Notes: generated from the sequence alone by a model not told the origin. Numbered from the stretch's first letter, positions 53,442 through 63,104 are shown. The stretch is DNA of 64,000 bases from Streptomyces violaceusniger (GCA_005405945.1 BJHW01000002.1:248001-312000); one strand, 5' to 3'. Program-made: numbers and translations.

Positions 53442-53764
53442 TCAGCCATGGTCCCGCACCGCCGCGAGGCACTGGTCGTAGAGATCTGCCAGGTCGAGCC
53501 GTCCGTCAGCGCCTTGGCCTGCGTGTCGGGAGCCGGATGGCCGGGGCGGTTGCCCAGCCGCGCCCGGATGACGGGGACGAGTTCGGCCTGCCAGCGCCGT
53601 CGCTTCTCGATGTAGTGGGAGTGCAGCGAGGGCGTGTCGAAGATGAGGCGGGACAGTTCCAGCGCACGCTCGGGGGTGGCGGTCAGAATGACCTCGAATC
53701 CGGCGCGCAGGGCATCCCAGGCGGACATCTCGGCCGGCTGCTGCTCGACGACGGTCCGTTTCAC
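53442..53764 (-). pseudogene. TetR regulator, C-terminal fragment
   Basis: Only the effector domain remains: AWDALRAGFEVILTATPERALELSRLIFDTPSLHSHYIEKRRRWQAELVPVIRARLG..., then, after a one-base break near 53498, LDLADLYDQCLAAVRDHG. The DNA-binding half is absent. The sequence is cut 15 bp from the inner edge of the right inverted-repeat copy, so the truncation and the repeat are probably one event. Confidence 0.65.
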
Positions 53765-53778
53765 ACAGCCTGACGGAT

Positions 53779-53878
53779 GATCTACTCCGCAGACAGCCGC
53801 CCCCGACCAGCGTGAGCACTCCGAGAACCGGTCACACCAGCCCTTTGAACTGCGGTTTCAAGTTGGCGTAGGCTCACT
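53779..53878 (-). repeat. Inverted repeat of about 100 bp, right copy
   Basis: Partner of 48854-48953 in opposite orientation; starts GATCTACTCCGCAGAC and ends near GGCTCACT. It lies beside the truncated TetR gene. Confidence 0.65.
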
Positions 53879-54023
53879 GGTATGCCACGGCGCCGTACCA
53901 CATTCCGCGGCTTCCGGATGTGGAGGGCAGGAGCAAGCTCGACCAGACCGTCAGCGCACTCACATGGCGCGAGCTTCACCGCCTGGTCGACGAACAGGTG
54001 GAGGGGTACCGCAAGCTGATGCC

Positions 54024-54293
54024 ATGACCGCCGACCCGTTCGCGGAAACCGCATACGAGGGGTCGCAGGTCGGGTGGTGGACGAAGTACGGCGGGGTTCA
54101 GGATCCCGTCTCTGGCGTCGTCTACATCCCGGCGGGCGCTGATCTTCCGCCGTGCCCGTATCCGTGCGCGCACTGCCGTCGGAAGGGACTCCAACCACCG
54201 ACAGGGGGAAACGTGGGGAAGCCACAGATAGAACGACCGGCTGACATGCGGGGGATCACGAGTGGTTCCCGGGGACCATCGGAGACGACCTGA
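54024..54293 (+). CDS. Small Cys-containing protein
   Basis: Protein of 89 residues, MTADPFAETAYEGSQVGWWTKYGGVQDPVSGVVYIPAGADLPPCPYPCAHCRRKG..., with CPYPCAHC as a possible metal site. The ATG overlaps the stop of an upstream frame (ending HRLVDEQVEGYRKLMP) that looks like the tail of a gene cut by the repeat at 53878. Function unknown. Confidence 0.5.
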   Translation: MTADPFAETAYEGSQVGWWTKYGGVQDPVSGVVYIPAGADLPPCPYPCAHCRRKGLQPPTGGNVGKPQIERPADMRGITSGSRGPSETT

Positions 54294-54505
54294 TGACTGT
54301 GCACATGTTCAGCGTCACGCCGATGGTTCCCCGATGCGGGGCTGAGGTCTCCTCGCGCCGAGATGCTACCGGTGGCAGAGGGCAGTGAACGGCATTGACT
54401 GCCTAGTCGCTGACTGATCTACCGTGCCCGGCCGGAGCGGATAGCGGCCCCGTCCGTGCGCTCACCCCCGTGGCGCCGGGCGGGGCGCTTTTGTGTCTGT
54501 GCAGG

Positions 54506-54912
54506 TCAGCCCAGCCGGGGGATCTCGATGGCCGGGCAGCGGTCCATGACCATGGCGAGCCCGGCGGCGCGGGTGCGGTCGTACGCTTCCGGGTCGATGA
54601 CGCCGAGCTGGAACCAGACGGCCTTGGCACCGATGGCGACGGCCTCGTCGGCGACCGGGCCCGCCAGGTCGCTGTTGACGAAGACATCGACCACATCGAC
54701 CGGGAACGGGATCTCGGCGAGTGAGCCGTACCCCGCTCGCCGTGCACCGTCTCGGCCTTCGGGTGCACGGGCACGATGCGCTTGCCGAAGCGCTGGAGGA
54801 CGTCGGCGACGCCGTATGCCGCACGCCGCTGGTTCGTCGACAGGCCCACGATGGCCCAGGTGTCGCCCAACTCGGTGAGGATCGTGCGGACCGTCGCCGG
54901 GTCGCCGTACAT
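54506..54912 (-). CDS. CoA-binding protein, one base missing
   Basis: About 135 residues when repaired. The Rossmann fold reads WAIVGLSTNQRRAAYGVADVLQRFGKRIVPVHP, then after restoring one base in the run 54731-54734, YGSLAEIPFPVDVVDVFVNSDLAGPVADEAVAIGAKAVWFQLGV, the CoA_binding_2 (YccU) pattern. Ends CPAIEIPRLG. It binds CoA or acyl-CoA, exact role unknown. Confidence 0.88.
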
Positions 54913-55077
54913 GCCTGCCTCCTGTGGTCGCGATGCGGTCTCCTCACAGCAGAACCGGCCGGGTACCCCGGAGATTCCCCGGGGGACGCCGGGGGTGTCA
55001 ACCCCGACGAAGGTCGGGGCCCGGCCTCGCCGTTCGCCAGAGGTGGCGGGCCGTCGCCGTTTCTACGGTCACTGGCC

Positions 55078-56061
55078 ATGGATTCAAGGACGCGATACGG
55101 CTTCGGCCGTCGACTGCTGCTCGCGGTGGCGCTGTGTGCCGTCGGGGCGGGAGCGGTGATGGGGCTGTCGCCCGGTGGGCTGGGCGACGCGGATCGGGTG
55201 GAGGTCACGGGCGGCGCCTCGGTGTCGGTGTACCGCGACGTGACGGACGCGGTGGCGGGGGCGCCCTCGTGGGCCTGGCCGCTGCTGGAGGTGGCCACCG
55301 AGGGGACGCTGGTGGCGCTGGGGCTGCTCCTGCTGTGGACGGGGTGGTCGGCCCTCCGGCGCGGGGACGCCTCCGGCGTGGCGGGGGCCGTGCTCACCGG
55401 GGTCGGCACCGTGGCCGCCTACGCGGCCAGCGAGGCGGTGAAGCTGGTGGTGGACGAGGAGCGGCCGTGCCGTGCGGTACGGGGAGTCGCGGCGGTGGCG
55501 GAGTGTCCCGAGGTGGGGGACTGGTCGTTTCCGAGCAACCACGCCACCCTCGCCACCGGGATCGCGGTCGGGCTGACGCTGCTCAGGCCCCGTCTCGCTG
55601 CGGTGGCGCTGCCGTTGGCGGGGGCGGCGGCGCTGCTGCGGGTGGCGGTGGGGGTGCACTATCCGCACGATGTGGCCGCCGGTGCGCTCCTGGGCGCCGC
55701 CGTGGTGGCGGCGACGCTGGTCGTGGGGGGCCCTCCGGCCGCACGGGCGGTGTCAGCGCTGCTCGGGCGGCCGGGGCGGAAGGATTCCGGCCTCATGGGC
55801 GATCACGGCGGCGGCCGCCCGGTTCTCCACGCCCAGCCGGGCCAGGATCGAGCTCACATGGGCCTTGACCGTCCCCTCGACGACCTGCAGCCGACGGGCG
55901 ATCCGGCCGTTGGACAGCCCGCCGCCGAGCAGGGCCAGCACCTCCCGCTCCCGGGCGGTCAGGGCGTCGACCCGTTCCCGGGCGGCGGTGCGTCGGTCGG
56001 CCAGGGCCCCCGCGCCACCGGACGCCAGATGCGCCACGACGCGGGCCGCGACCTTCGGTGA
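55078..56061 (+). CDS. PAP2-family phosphatase, end uncertain
   Basis: The acid phosphatase/vanadium haloperoxidase signature is complete: KLVVDEERPC (KxxxxxxRP), WSFPSNHATL (PSGH-type, with Asn), and RVAVGVHYPHDV (SRxxxxxHxxxD-like). Six helices surround these. It dephosphorylates lipid phosphates such as undecaprenyl pyrophosphate at the membrane. The domain ends near 55750; the frame then runs 300 bp antisense to the response regulator, so either the true stop is hidden by another lost base or the tail is spurious. Confidence 0.75.
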   Translation: MDSRTRYGFGRRLLLAVALCAVGAGAVMGLSPGGLGDADRVEVTGGASVSVYRDVTDAVAGAPSWAWPLLEVATEGTLVALGLLLLWTGWSALRRGDASGVAGAVLTGVGTVAAYAASEAVKLVVDEERPCRAVRGVAAVAECPEVGDWSFPSNHATLATGIAVGLTLLRPRLAAVALPLAGAAALLRVAVGVHYPHDVAAGALLGAAVVAATLVVGGPPAARAVSALLGRPGRKDSGLMGDHGGGRPVLHAQPGQDRAHMGLDRPLDDLQPTGDPAVGQPAAEQGQHLPLPGGQGVDPFPGGGASVGQGPRATGRQMRHDAGRDLR

Positions 56062-56463
56062 CAGATAGGCGGCGCCGTCGGCCACCGCGCGCACCCCCGC
56101 GATCAGCTCCTCCGGTTCACCGGACTTGATGAGGAAGCCCGTGGCGCCGCCGCCCAGCGCCTGGAGGATGTACTCGTCCTCGCCGAAGGTGGTCAGCATG
56201 ATGACACCGGTGGCCGGCGCCGTCCGGTGGATCTCCCGGGCGGCCTCGATACCGCCGGTGCCGGGCATCCGGATGTCCAGCACCGCCACCCGGGGCCGGT
56301 GGCGGTGCACCAGCTCCACCGCCTGGTGGCCGTCGCCCGCCTCGGCGACCACGGCGATGTCGGGATCGGTGGCGAGCACGGCCCGGATGCCCGCGCGGAT
56401 CATCGGCTCGTCGTCGGCGATCAGGACCCGGATCGTCGGACCCTCTTCCGGCTGCGGGGTCAT
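55753..56463 (-). CDS. NarL/LuxR-type response regulator
   Basis: Protein of 236 residues. Receiver: IRVLIADDEPMIRAGIRAVL with the acidic pocket, phospho-Asp in VAVLDIRMPGTGG, Thr in IMLTTFGED, Lys in GFLIKSG. The C-terminal LuxR HTH is LTAREREVLALLGGGLSNGRIARRLQVVEGTVKAHVSSILARLG. Translationally coupled to the histidine kinase (TGATG). Target genes unknown; the adjacent PAP2 phosphatase is one candidate. Confidence 0.95.
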   Translation of the reverse strand: MTPQPEEGPTIRVLIADDEPMIRAGIRAVLATDPDIAVVAEAGDGHQAVELVHRHRPRVAVLDIRMPGTGGIEAAREIHRTAPATGVIMLTTFGEDEYILQALGGGATGFLIKSGEPEELIAGVRAVADGAAYLSPKVAARVVAHLASGGAGALADRRTAARERVDALTAREREVLALLGGGLSNGRIARRLQVVEGTVKAHVSSILARLGVENRAAAAVIAHEAGILPPRPPEQR

Positions 56464-57899
56464 CGGACGCCCTTCCCGGTGAAGGCGTCGGCGGACACCA
56501 GGGTGCCGTGGCGGAAGCACAGCCGGTAGACGTCCCCGGAGCGGTCGTCGAACGGGTCGGCCGTCATCGCGTAGTACTCGCAGGCGATGTCCGTCCCCCT
56601 CGGTTCGGCGGCCATCGGCCGGTGGCCGGTCTGGCGCTCCGGCAGGTGCGGCGCGATCCGGTCGCGGTCCTGTCCGACGCGCAGCCGGGCGTAGTCGTCC
56701 GGGGCCAGCACCGACTCCCGGGCCTCCAGTGTGTCCCACACCCGCAGCGCCCCGATCAGCAGGGCCCCCGAGACCAGGGGCACCATCAGGGCCGCGAGCA
56801 GGGTGCGGCCGAGCCGGCGGCGGGCGCGCCGGTGGTCGTCCGCCACCGGGGTGTCCGGGGCGTCGTGGGGTGCCCCCGGCCGCCGCGCCGTGGTGTGGGG
56901 AAACGTGGCGCGGACGGCGAAACCGCCCGCCTCGGGGCCGTAGCCGAAGGTGCCCCCGGCCAGTCCGACGCGCTCGTCCAGGCCGATCAGGCCGAAGCCC
57001 TCGCCGCCGGAGCGGACGGGAGCGGCGGCGGACGCGGGGCCGTTCACCACCCGGACCTCGGTCTCCTCGGCCGTATGCCGGACATCGACGGTCGCCTCCG
57101 CGCCGGGCGCGTGCTTGGCCACGTTGGTCAGCGCCTCCTGCACCACACGGCACACGGCGCGCTCCACGCCCGGCGGCAGCTCGCCGGGCTCGCCGTCGAT
57201 CCGCAGCCGGACCGCGAGGCCCGACGCCGACGCCCGCTCGACCAGCTCCGCCACACCCGCGCCACCCGGCTCCGGCGGCGCTCCGTCCGGCTCCTGGCGC
57301 AGGACGCCGATCACCTCGCCGAGGCGGTCCACGGCGGCCGCCGCCCTGGCCCTGATGTCCCGGGCGGCCTCCCGGTGGCCGTCCGCCAGCCCGGGCGCCA
57401 GCTTGAGGGCCCCGGCCGAGAGGGCGATCAGGCTGAGTTCGTGGCCGAGCACATCGTGCATGTCCTGCGCGATACGGGCCCGCTCCCGCAGCCGGGCCTG
57501 TTCGGCGATCAGTCGCTGCTCGCGCTCCAGTCGCGCGGCCCGCTCCCACCCCGCCCGGACCAACTCCCGGTACTGACGGCAGAACCGCCCCACGAACCAC
57601 GGCAGGACGACCGCCCCCACCACCACCGCCACGAAGCGGTCGGCCCAGGTGATCCAGGACGGCACCACGGCGACCGCCACCACAGCGCCCGCCGCCACCC
57701 CGATCAGCCCCACCGCCGTGGACCACGTCCGCCCGGGCCGCCACCCCGCCGCGAACGCGCACAGCGCCGTGGGCACCACCCACCACAGGCTGACCACGCT
57801 CAACCCGGCGGCGGCGACGGTGGCCGCCAGTGGCAGGTGTCCGGCCCAGGACGCCCATGGGCGGTCGCCGGATCCGGTCGTGCGTGTCTGTGTCGTCAT
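56460..57899 (-). CDS. Sensor histidine kinase with C-terminal membrane extension
   Basis: Protein of 479 residues. Four to five N-terminal helices precede HisKA_3 with the phospho-His in IAQDMHDVLGHELSL and HATPase (RVVQEALTNVAKHAP, GFGLIGLDERVG). Unusually, the protein continues about 150 residues past the ATPase: a further helix RRLGRTLLAALMVPLVSGALLIGALRVW and a domain ending YRLCFRHGTLVSADAFTGKGVR that would lie outside the cell. Such a tail may be an extra sensor. ATG 57899; GTG 57908 upstream. Pairs with the NarL regulator. Confidence 0.92.
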   Translation of the reverse strand: MTTQTRTTGSGDRPWASWAGHLPLAATVAAAGLSVVSLWWVVPTALCAFAAGWRPGRTWSTAVGLIGVAAGAVVAVAVVPSWITWADRFVAVVVGAVVLPWFVGRFCRQYRELVRAGWERAARLEREQRLIAEQARLRERARIAQDMHDVLGHELSLIALSAGALKLAPGLADGHREAARDIRARAAAAVDRLGEVIGVLRQEPDGAPPEPGGAGVAELVERASASGLAVRLRIDGEPGELPPGVERAVCRVVQEALTNVAKHAPGAEATVDVRHTAEETEVRVVNGPASAAAPVRSGGEGFGLIGLDERVGLAGGTFGYGPEAGGFAVRATFPHTTARRPGAPHDAPDTPVADDHRRARRRLGRTLLAALMVPLVSGALLIGALRVWDTLEARESVLAPDDYARLRVGQDRDRIAPHLPERQTGHRPMAAEPRGTDIACEYYAMTADPFDDRSGDVYRLCFRHGTLVSADAFTGKGVR

Positions 57900-58149
57900 G
57901 TCCCCCACCTGATGTCCCCCACCTGCGTGACCGGCCGACTCGCAGAGGTGACCTTACGAAGACGGGGGACCGGCGGACACTGCCGAAAGACCAATTCCAC
58001 GCATCGCGCACACCGCACGGCATCCGGCCGACGCCCAGGAGACGCATGCTGGTTATAGGGGAGGAAGTGGGGGGAACCCGACTCATGCGGTCGGCGATCA
58101 CCACCGCCGTCCGCCACCGACCGAGGGGGCGGAAGGAGAGGAAGACACC

Positions 58150-58482
58150 ATGCCCGCAGGATCCAGCCGTAAGCGTGAACGGCAGTACGAGCACATCAAG
58201 GAAGGCGCGGAGAAGCGCGGCGCGTCCACCGGCCGGGCGAAGGAAATGGCCGCCCGTACGGTCAACAAGGAGCGCGCCCGCTCCGGCGAGTCCAAGTCCG
58301 CCAGCAGGACCTCGACCCAGGACCGGAAGTCCGCGCCGCAGCGTGGCGGCCAGCGGTCCGGCAACCGGACGGGTCCCAAGGGGCCGACGCGCGACCAGCT
58401 GTACAACGAGGCCAAGCAGCGCGGCATCGAGGGCCGCTCCAACATGACCAAGGACCAGCTGGCCAAGGCCCTGGGCCGCTGA
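58150..58482 (+). CDS. Small basic protein with Rho_N/SAP-like C-terminus
   Basis: Protein of 110 residues, very rich in Arg, Lys, Ser and Gln. It begins PAGSSRKRERQYEHIKEGAEKRGASTGRAKEMAARTVNKERA and ends GPTRDQLYNEAKQRGIEGRSNMTKDQLAKALGR, a helix-loop-helix of the Rho N-terminal/SAP type that binds nucleic acid. Homologues are labelled plasmid stabilisation protein. Strong GGAAGGAG before the ATG and a hairpin after the stop. Confidence 0.85.
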   Translation: MPAGSSRKRERQYEHIKEGAEKRGASTGRAKEMAARTVNKERARSGESKSASRTSTQDRKSAPQRGGQRSGNRTGPKGPTRDQLYNEAKQRGIEGRSNMTKDQLAKALGR

Positions 58483-58507
58483 CCCGGACGCCGCGGCACT
58501 TCCTGCG

Positions 58508-58550
58508 GGACGCCGCCCTTCCCGCCGAGCAGCGGGGACGGGCGGCGTCC
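58508..58550 (+). terminator. Hairpin terminator
   Basis: GGACGCCGCCC and GGGCGGCGTCC, an 11-bp perfect stem with a 21-base loop, 26 bp after the preceding stop. Confidence 0.6.
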
Positions 58551-58626
58551 GTGCGCTCGGGGCGGCGACCATGCGGTCGGGCGGCGGTGGATTGGCGGCG
58601 ACGGCTACGGGTACTCAAGGGCGATC

Positions 58627-59138
58627 ATGTCAGGTGACACACTCCCCACCTACACCGCTCTGCACCAGCTCGTGGAGCTGATCGAGCAGGGGCCTTCGGT
58701 CTTCGTCCGCTGGTCCCGGGGCCCGAGGCGGATCTGGAAGGCAGTGCGGTCAGCCGGGACGGGCTCACCGGCATGAAGATGCCGGGGCTGTCGGCCAACC
58801 CCCTGGTCTTCGAGGAATGGGCGAAGGACCTGCCCACGGCCGTGTGGGTCGCCCGGAGGCTGTGCGACTACATCCACCTCCGGGACGACGACCAGGGCTC
58901 CACCGATGTCCACCCCTGGGTGCTCAAGGGGGAGGAGACCGGCCGGGGGCCGGACAACGAGCCCCTGGTCCGCGATGTGGAGCCCGTCGCCTGGATCGCC
59001 GAGAGCGTGATCGCCGAAGCCGAGGACGTGGTGGCACGCCAGCGGGGCGCGTGGGGGCCCCTGCACAGGCCGACCCGGTTCGGCCGTGGCGGAAGCAACG
59101 AAAGCGGTGGAAGTGGCGGAAGTGGCGGAAAGGGCTGA
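58627..59138 (+). CDS. DUF6098 family protein, one base missing
   Basis: About 170 residues when repaired. TYTALHQLVELIEQGPSVFVRWSRGP joins EADLEGSAVSRDGLTGMKMPGLSANPL after restoring one C at 58722-58724. Then come VARRLCDYIHLRDDD, HPWVLKGEETGRGPDNEPLVRDVEPVAWIAESV, the DUF6098 hallmark, and a Gly/Ser tail. Function unknown; common in Streptomyces. Confidence 0.82.
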
Positions 59139-59348
59139 CCGGGCGCGGTCAGCCGTCCTTCCCCATCGCCTTGCGGACCGTGTCACGGGTGCGGTCGATG
59201 GTGTGAAGGACATACGGGCTCCTCTGAGGAGGGGACCAGATCCGTACCCGGGGCCGTTGTCCCGTGCCGTGCGCGCGGTGGGTTTCCGCCCGATCGGCGG
59301 CCACGCCCGCGTGACCACCGCGCGAGAGCCGGGACATAGGGTGGCCTG

Positions 59349-59975
59349 ATGCAGGAGCGGTACCGGACGGTCGCGCGCGAGGGCGTGCACGAGATCGAGA
59401 TCAACAGATCGCGCTTCCTCTGCACGCTCGCGCCCGCCGCGACCGAGCAGGAGGCGCAGGACGTCATCCAGCGGGTCAGGAAGGAGCACCCCACCGCCAC
59501 CCACAACTGCTTCGCCTATGTCATCGGCGCGGACGGCGGTGTGCAGAAGGCGAGCGACGACGGGGAGCCGGGCGGCACGGCCGGGGTGCCGATGCTCCAG
59601 ATGCTGCTGCGCCGCGAGATCCGGTACGCGGTGGCCGTCGTCACCCGCTACTACGGGGGCGTGAAGCTCGGCGCGGGCGGTCTGATCCGGGCCTACGGCG
59701 GCGCGGTCGGCGAGGCGCTCGACGCGCTGGGCACCGTCACCCGGCAGCGGTTCCGGCTGGTGACCGTGACCGTCGACCACCAGCGGGCCGGAAAGCTGGA
59801 GAACGACCTCCGGGCGACGGGGCGGGCGGTCCGGGAGGTGCGCTACGCCGAGGCCGTGACGATCGAACTGGGGCTGCCCGACGCGGATGTGGACGCCTTC
59901 CGCGACTGGCTGGCGGACACCACCGCCGGCACCGCCGCACTGGAACTCGGCGGTGAGGCGTACCAGGACGCGTGA
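59349..59975 (+). CDS. YigZ/IMPACT family protein
   Basis: Protein of 208 residues. The N-terminal Impact domain has INRSRFLCTLA, ATHNCFAYVIGADGGVQKASDDGEPGGTAGVPML, and VAVVTRYYGGVKLGAGGLIRAYGGAV. The C-terminal DUF1949 ferredoxin-like domain starts near residue 140. The family binds nucleic acid or ribosome-related partners; the bacterial role is unclear. Converges on the histidine kinase with a 9-bp gap. Confidence 0.93.
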   Translation: MQERYRTVAREGVHEIEINRSRFLCTLAPAATEQEAQDVIQRVRKEHPTATHNCFAYVIGADGGVQKASDDGEPGGTAGVPMLQMLLRREIRYAVAVVTRYYGGVKLGAGGLIRAYGGAVGEALDALGTVTRQRFRLVTVTVDHQRAGKLENDLRATGRAVREVRYAEAVTIELGLPDADVDAFRDWLADTTAGTAALELGGEAYQDA

Positions 59976-59983
59976 GGACGCCC

Positions 59984-61497
59984 TCACACCGGCGAGCGCA
60001 CCGAGGGCGGGGAGGGAGCGGACTCCGGTGTACTCCGGTCGCTCCGGACTCTCCGGGGCAGGCCGATTCTGGACGGGCGGCCCTGGGACGGGCGGGGCGC
60101 GGGCCGCAGCCGGATCGCGGCGTCGAGGCCGCCGCCGGGCGCCCGGGCCAAGGTGGCCTCCCCTCCGCTCGCATGGGCGAGCCGCTGCACCAGCGACAGA
60201 CCCAGACCGGTGCCGCCCTTCGGGGCGTCGGGGGCGCGCCAGAAGCGGTCGAAGGCGCGGCGGCGCTGATCGGCGGTCATGCCGGGCCCTTCGTCGAGGA
60301 CATGCAGCTCGATCCAGGCGGGGCGGGCGGGGAGATGGCGGCGGTCGGGGGCCGAACAGCGCAGCACCATGGTGACGGTGCCGCCCAGGGCGTGGCCCGC
60401 AGCGCGTTGGAGAGCAGATTGTCCAGGATCTGCTCGATGGCTCCGGGCACCGCGAGCGCCTGGCCGACCCGGTCGCCGAGCAGGGCGAGATGGGCCTTGT
60501 GCTGGTCGAAGAGCGGGCTCCAGGTGCGCAGGCGCTCGGCGCACACCTGGTCCAGGTCGATCGGTTCGGGGGTGACGGCGCTCTCCTCCAGCCGGGCCAT
60601 CGCCAGCAGCCCCTCGACCATCCGGGCCAGCCGGTCGGTCTCGGTCAGCGCGGCGCTGAGGCTGTCCCGGGCGTGCCCGGTCATCTCCGCCTCCAGATTG
60701 TCCAGCCGTAGCCGCAGCGCCGCCAGCGGCGTCTTGAGTTGGTGGGACGCCTCGGCGGCGAAGGCGCGCTGGGAGGCCAGCAGATGCTCCAGCCGGGCGG
60801 CGGTCTGGTTGAAGGTGGCGGCGAGGCTGCGCACCTCGGGCGGGCCGGAGGTCACGGGCGCGGGCGTGGTGAACCGGCCGTCGGCCAGACGGTGCGCGAA
60901 CCGCTCCAGCTCCAGGATCGGGCGGCTGGTCCAGCGGGCGAAGACCAGCCCCACGGCGGCGACGGCCGTGAGGATCGCGAGCCCGCCCACGGCCAGCAGC
61001 AGCCAGGTCCGGTGGACCCGGGCCTCCACCGCGTCGGTCGGCACGGTGAGGCGCACCGCGCCCTGCAGATCGTCGCCGTGGACGACGGGGGCGGCGACCG
61101 ACAGATAGCGGACGCCGCCGATGGTGGAGGTCCGGACGTCGATCGCGTCCCGGCCGCGCAGCGCGGCGGCGATCTCGGGGCGCGACGCCAGGTTCCGCGA
61201 CTCCGTGGCGGACAGCGGATGCGAGGTCGCCAGCAGCCGGCCGTCGTCGCCGACGATGACCACCCTGCCCCGGATGCGCTCGGCACAGTGCCGCGCCCGG
61301 GGCGGCAGCTCGCGCTCCTCGCGGCCCGCCATGATGGACAGCGAGGCGAACGCGGACACCGACTCGGCCTCGTCCTCCGCCGAGGAGATGATCTGTTCTC
61401 GCTCGGCTCTGCCGTAGACATAGCCGAGCGGTATGCCGAGGCTCAGCAGGGTCAGTACGGCGAGGCTCAGATAGCCGAGCAGCAGACGTCGGGTCAC
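59984..61497 (-). CDS. OmpR-partner sensor histidine kinase, one base missing
   Basis: About 504 residues when repaired. First helix LLLGYLSLAVLTLLSLGIPLGYVYG, extracellular region with CAERIRGRVVIVGDDGRLLATS, second helix, HAMP (RWTSRPILELERFAHRLADGRF), HisKA with phospho-His in EASHQLKTPLAALRLRLDNLE, and HATPase (EQILDNLLSNALRATP...GTVTMVLR, GTGLGLSLVQRLAHASGGEATL). One base is missing at 60388-60390. GTG 61497 overlaps the regulator stop (GTGA). Confidence 0.9.
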
Positions 61498-62327
61498 GGC
61501 CGGGCGGCCTCCGGTACTCCGGACGGGACCCCCGACGGGGCTCCCGCCGGGGCTCCCGCCGGGACTCCCGAGTGGACGGCCAGACGGAAGCCGACCCCGC
61601 GCAGGGTCTGGATCCACGCCGGATCGCCCAGCTTGCGGCGCAGGGTGGCGATGTGCACGTCCAGGGTCTTGGTCGGCCCGTGGAAGTGGGGGTCCCAGAC
61701 GCGGTCGAGGATCTGCTGGCGCGAGTACACGGCTCCGGGGTCCTCGGTGAGCAGGGCCAGCAGCTCGAACTCCTTGGGGGTGAGGGTGACGGGTGCGCCG
61801 CCCACCCACACCTGACGCGTCCGGCGGTCCACGACCAGCGGCTCCTGCTCCCGGGGCGGCGGCTGGGCGGCGGCCGGCGGGGTGACGGCGGTGGCCGGTG
61901 TGGTGACGGCGGTGGCCGGTCCGGTGGCGGTGGGGGCCGGTGCGGCGGGCGCCGCGGCGGTGCTGGTGGCGCGTTGAGAACGCCTGGTCACCGCGCGGAT
62001 CCGGGCGATCAGCTCCCGCATGCTGAACGGCTTCGCCAAGTAGTCGTCCGCGCCCAGCTCCAGACCCAACACCCGGTCGGCCTCCTCACCTCGCGCGGTG
62101 AGCATGATGATCGGCACATCGGACACCTGCCGGATACCGCGGCAGACGTCGATACCGTCCATGTCCGGCAGTCCCAGGTCGAGCAGAACGATGTCCCCGT
62201 ACGGCCCCTCCAGCCCGGCTGCCCCCGTGCCGACATGACCCACCATCAGTCCATACCGCCCCAGTCCCTCGACGAGGGGCTCGGCGATCGTCTCGTCATC
62301 CTCGATGAGTAGCGCTCGTACGGTCAT
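61494..62327 (-). CDS. OmpR family response regulator with a long linker
   Basis: Protein of 277 residues. Receiver with DD pocket (LLIEDDETIAE), phospho-Asp in IVLLDLGLPDMDG and Lys in DYLAKPFSMREL. An unusual Ala/Thr/Pro-rich linker of about 45 residues (TATGPATAVTTPATAVTPPA) follows. The C-terminal winged helix has LVVDRRTRQVWVGGAPVTLTPKEFELLALL and TLRGVGFRL, then a PAGAPAGAPSGVPSGVPEA tail. Linker and tail are repeat-expanded in the DNA. Operon with the histidine kinase. Confidence 0.93.
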   Translation of the reverse strand: MTVRALLIEDDETIAEPLVEGLGRYGLMVGHVGTGAAGLEGPYGDIVLLDLGLPDMDGIDVCRGIRQVSDVPIIMLTARGEEADRVLGLELGADDYLAKPFSMRELIARIRAVTRRSQRATSTAAAPAAPAPTATGPATAVTTPATAVTPPAAAQPPPREQEPLVVDRRTRQVWVGGAPVTLTPKEFELLALLTEDPGAVYSRQQILDRVWDPHFHGPTKTLDVHIATLRRKLGDPAWIQTLRGVGFRLAVHSGVPAGAPAGAPSGVPSGVPEAARP

Positions 62328-62501
62328 GGGGACCTGTGTACCGCAATTCGGTAATGGCTTCCTGGTTTTTGTAATGTTGCGAGCGCGGAACCGAATATTG
62401 GAGAAGAACTTGTCATGCTCTAGTGTTCGTTTAGCCTTCACCTGGTACGGCCCTCCCTACGGTGATTCGCATCTGGTCCAACCACCCGTCAGGGAGGCAT
62501 G

Positions 62502-63104
62502 ATGAGGGCTCTGATCGAACACGCCCGCTCGTTCCGGCGCCGAGCCGATTTCGACCATGGCGAATACCGGAAACTGGCCGACGGGCAATTTCCCGAGGCG
62601 CTCTTCATTACCTGCTCGGATTCCCGGGTGATCCCCGCACTGATCACCGGAGCCCGGCCCGGCGAGATATTCGAGCTGCGCAACGCGGGCAACATCGTTC
62701 CCCCGCACGGGATGCATCTGGTGTCGGGTGAGGCCGCCACCATCGAGTACGCACTGGAGGTGCTCGGCGTCTCAGACATCGTCGTCTGCGGTCACTCCCA
62801 CTGCGGCGCGATGGGTGCGCTCGCCTCGGGGACGGACCTGTCCCGGCTGCCCGGTGTGGGCGCCTGGCTGTCGGTCGCGCGGCCGGGGCTGGCCCCCGCC
62901 CTCGGCACGGCCTCCGACGATCCGTCCCTGCGGGAATTGGCACAGCTCAATGTCCGGAACCAGCTGGCCGCGCTGGAGGAGTACCCGGCGGCCCGGCGCC
63001 GGCTGGAGACGGGCCGGCTGCGGCTGCACGGCTGGTTCTACCAGGTGGACAGCGCCGAGCTCTGGGAGCTCGATACCGACGGTGACTTCCGGGCGCACTC
63101 ATGA
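62502..63104 (+). CDS. Beta-class carbonic anhydrase
   Basis: Protein of 200 residues. Zinc ligands and active site are complete: ITCSDSRVIP (Cys, Asp, Arg) and VCGHSHCGAMGAL (His and Cys). ELRNAGNIVPP is the conserved strand. It converts carbon dioxide and bicarbonate in the cytosol. GGGAGG favours ATG 62502 over 62499. The stop overlaps the SulP start (ATGA), so bicarbonate supply and transport are coupled. Confidence 0.94.
   Translation: MRALIEHARSFRRRADFDHGEYRKLADGQFPEALFITCSDSRVIPALITGARPGEIFELRNAGNIVPPHGMHLVSGEAATIEYALEVLGVSDIVVCGHSHCGAMGALASGTDLSRLPGVGAWLSVARPGLAPALGTASDDPSLRELAQLNVRNQLAALEEYPAARRRLETGRLRLHGWFYQVDSAELWELDTDGDFRAHS

Noticed and set aside
53920..54027. Short gene ending HRLVDEQVEGYRKLMP
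   Set aside because: It looks like the tail of a gene truncated at the inverted repeat and has no credible start.
55753..58572. Very long minus-strand frame covering both response regulator and kinase
   Set aside because: In this frame most of the kinase region reads as GC-rich nonsense; the kinase is cleanly encoded in another frame and overlaps the regulator by 4 bp.
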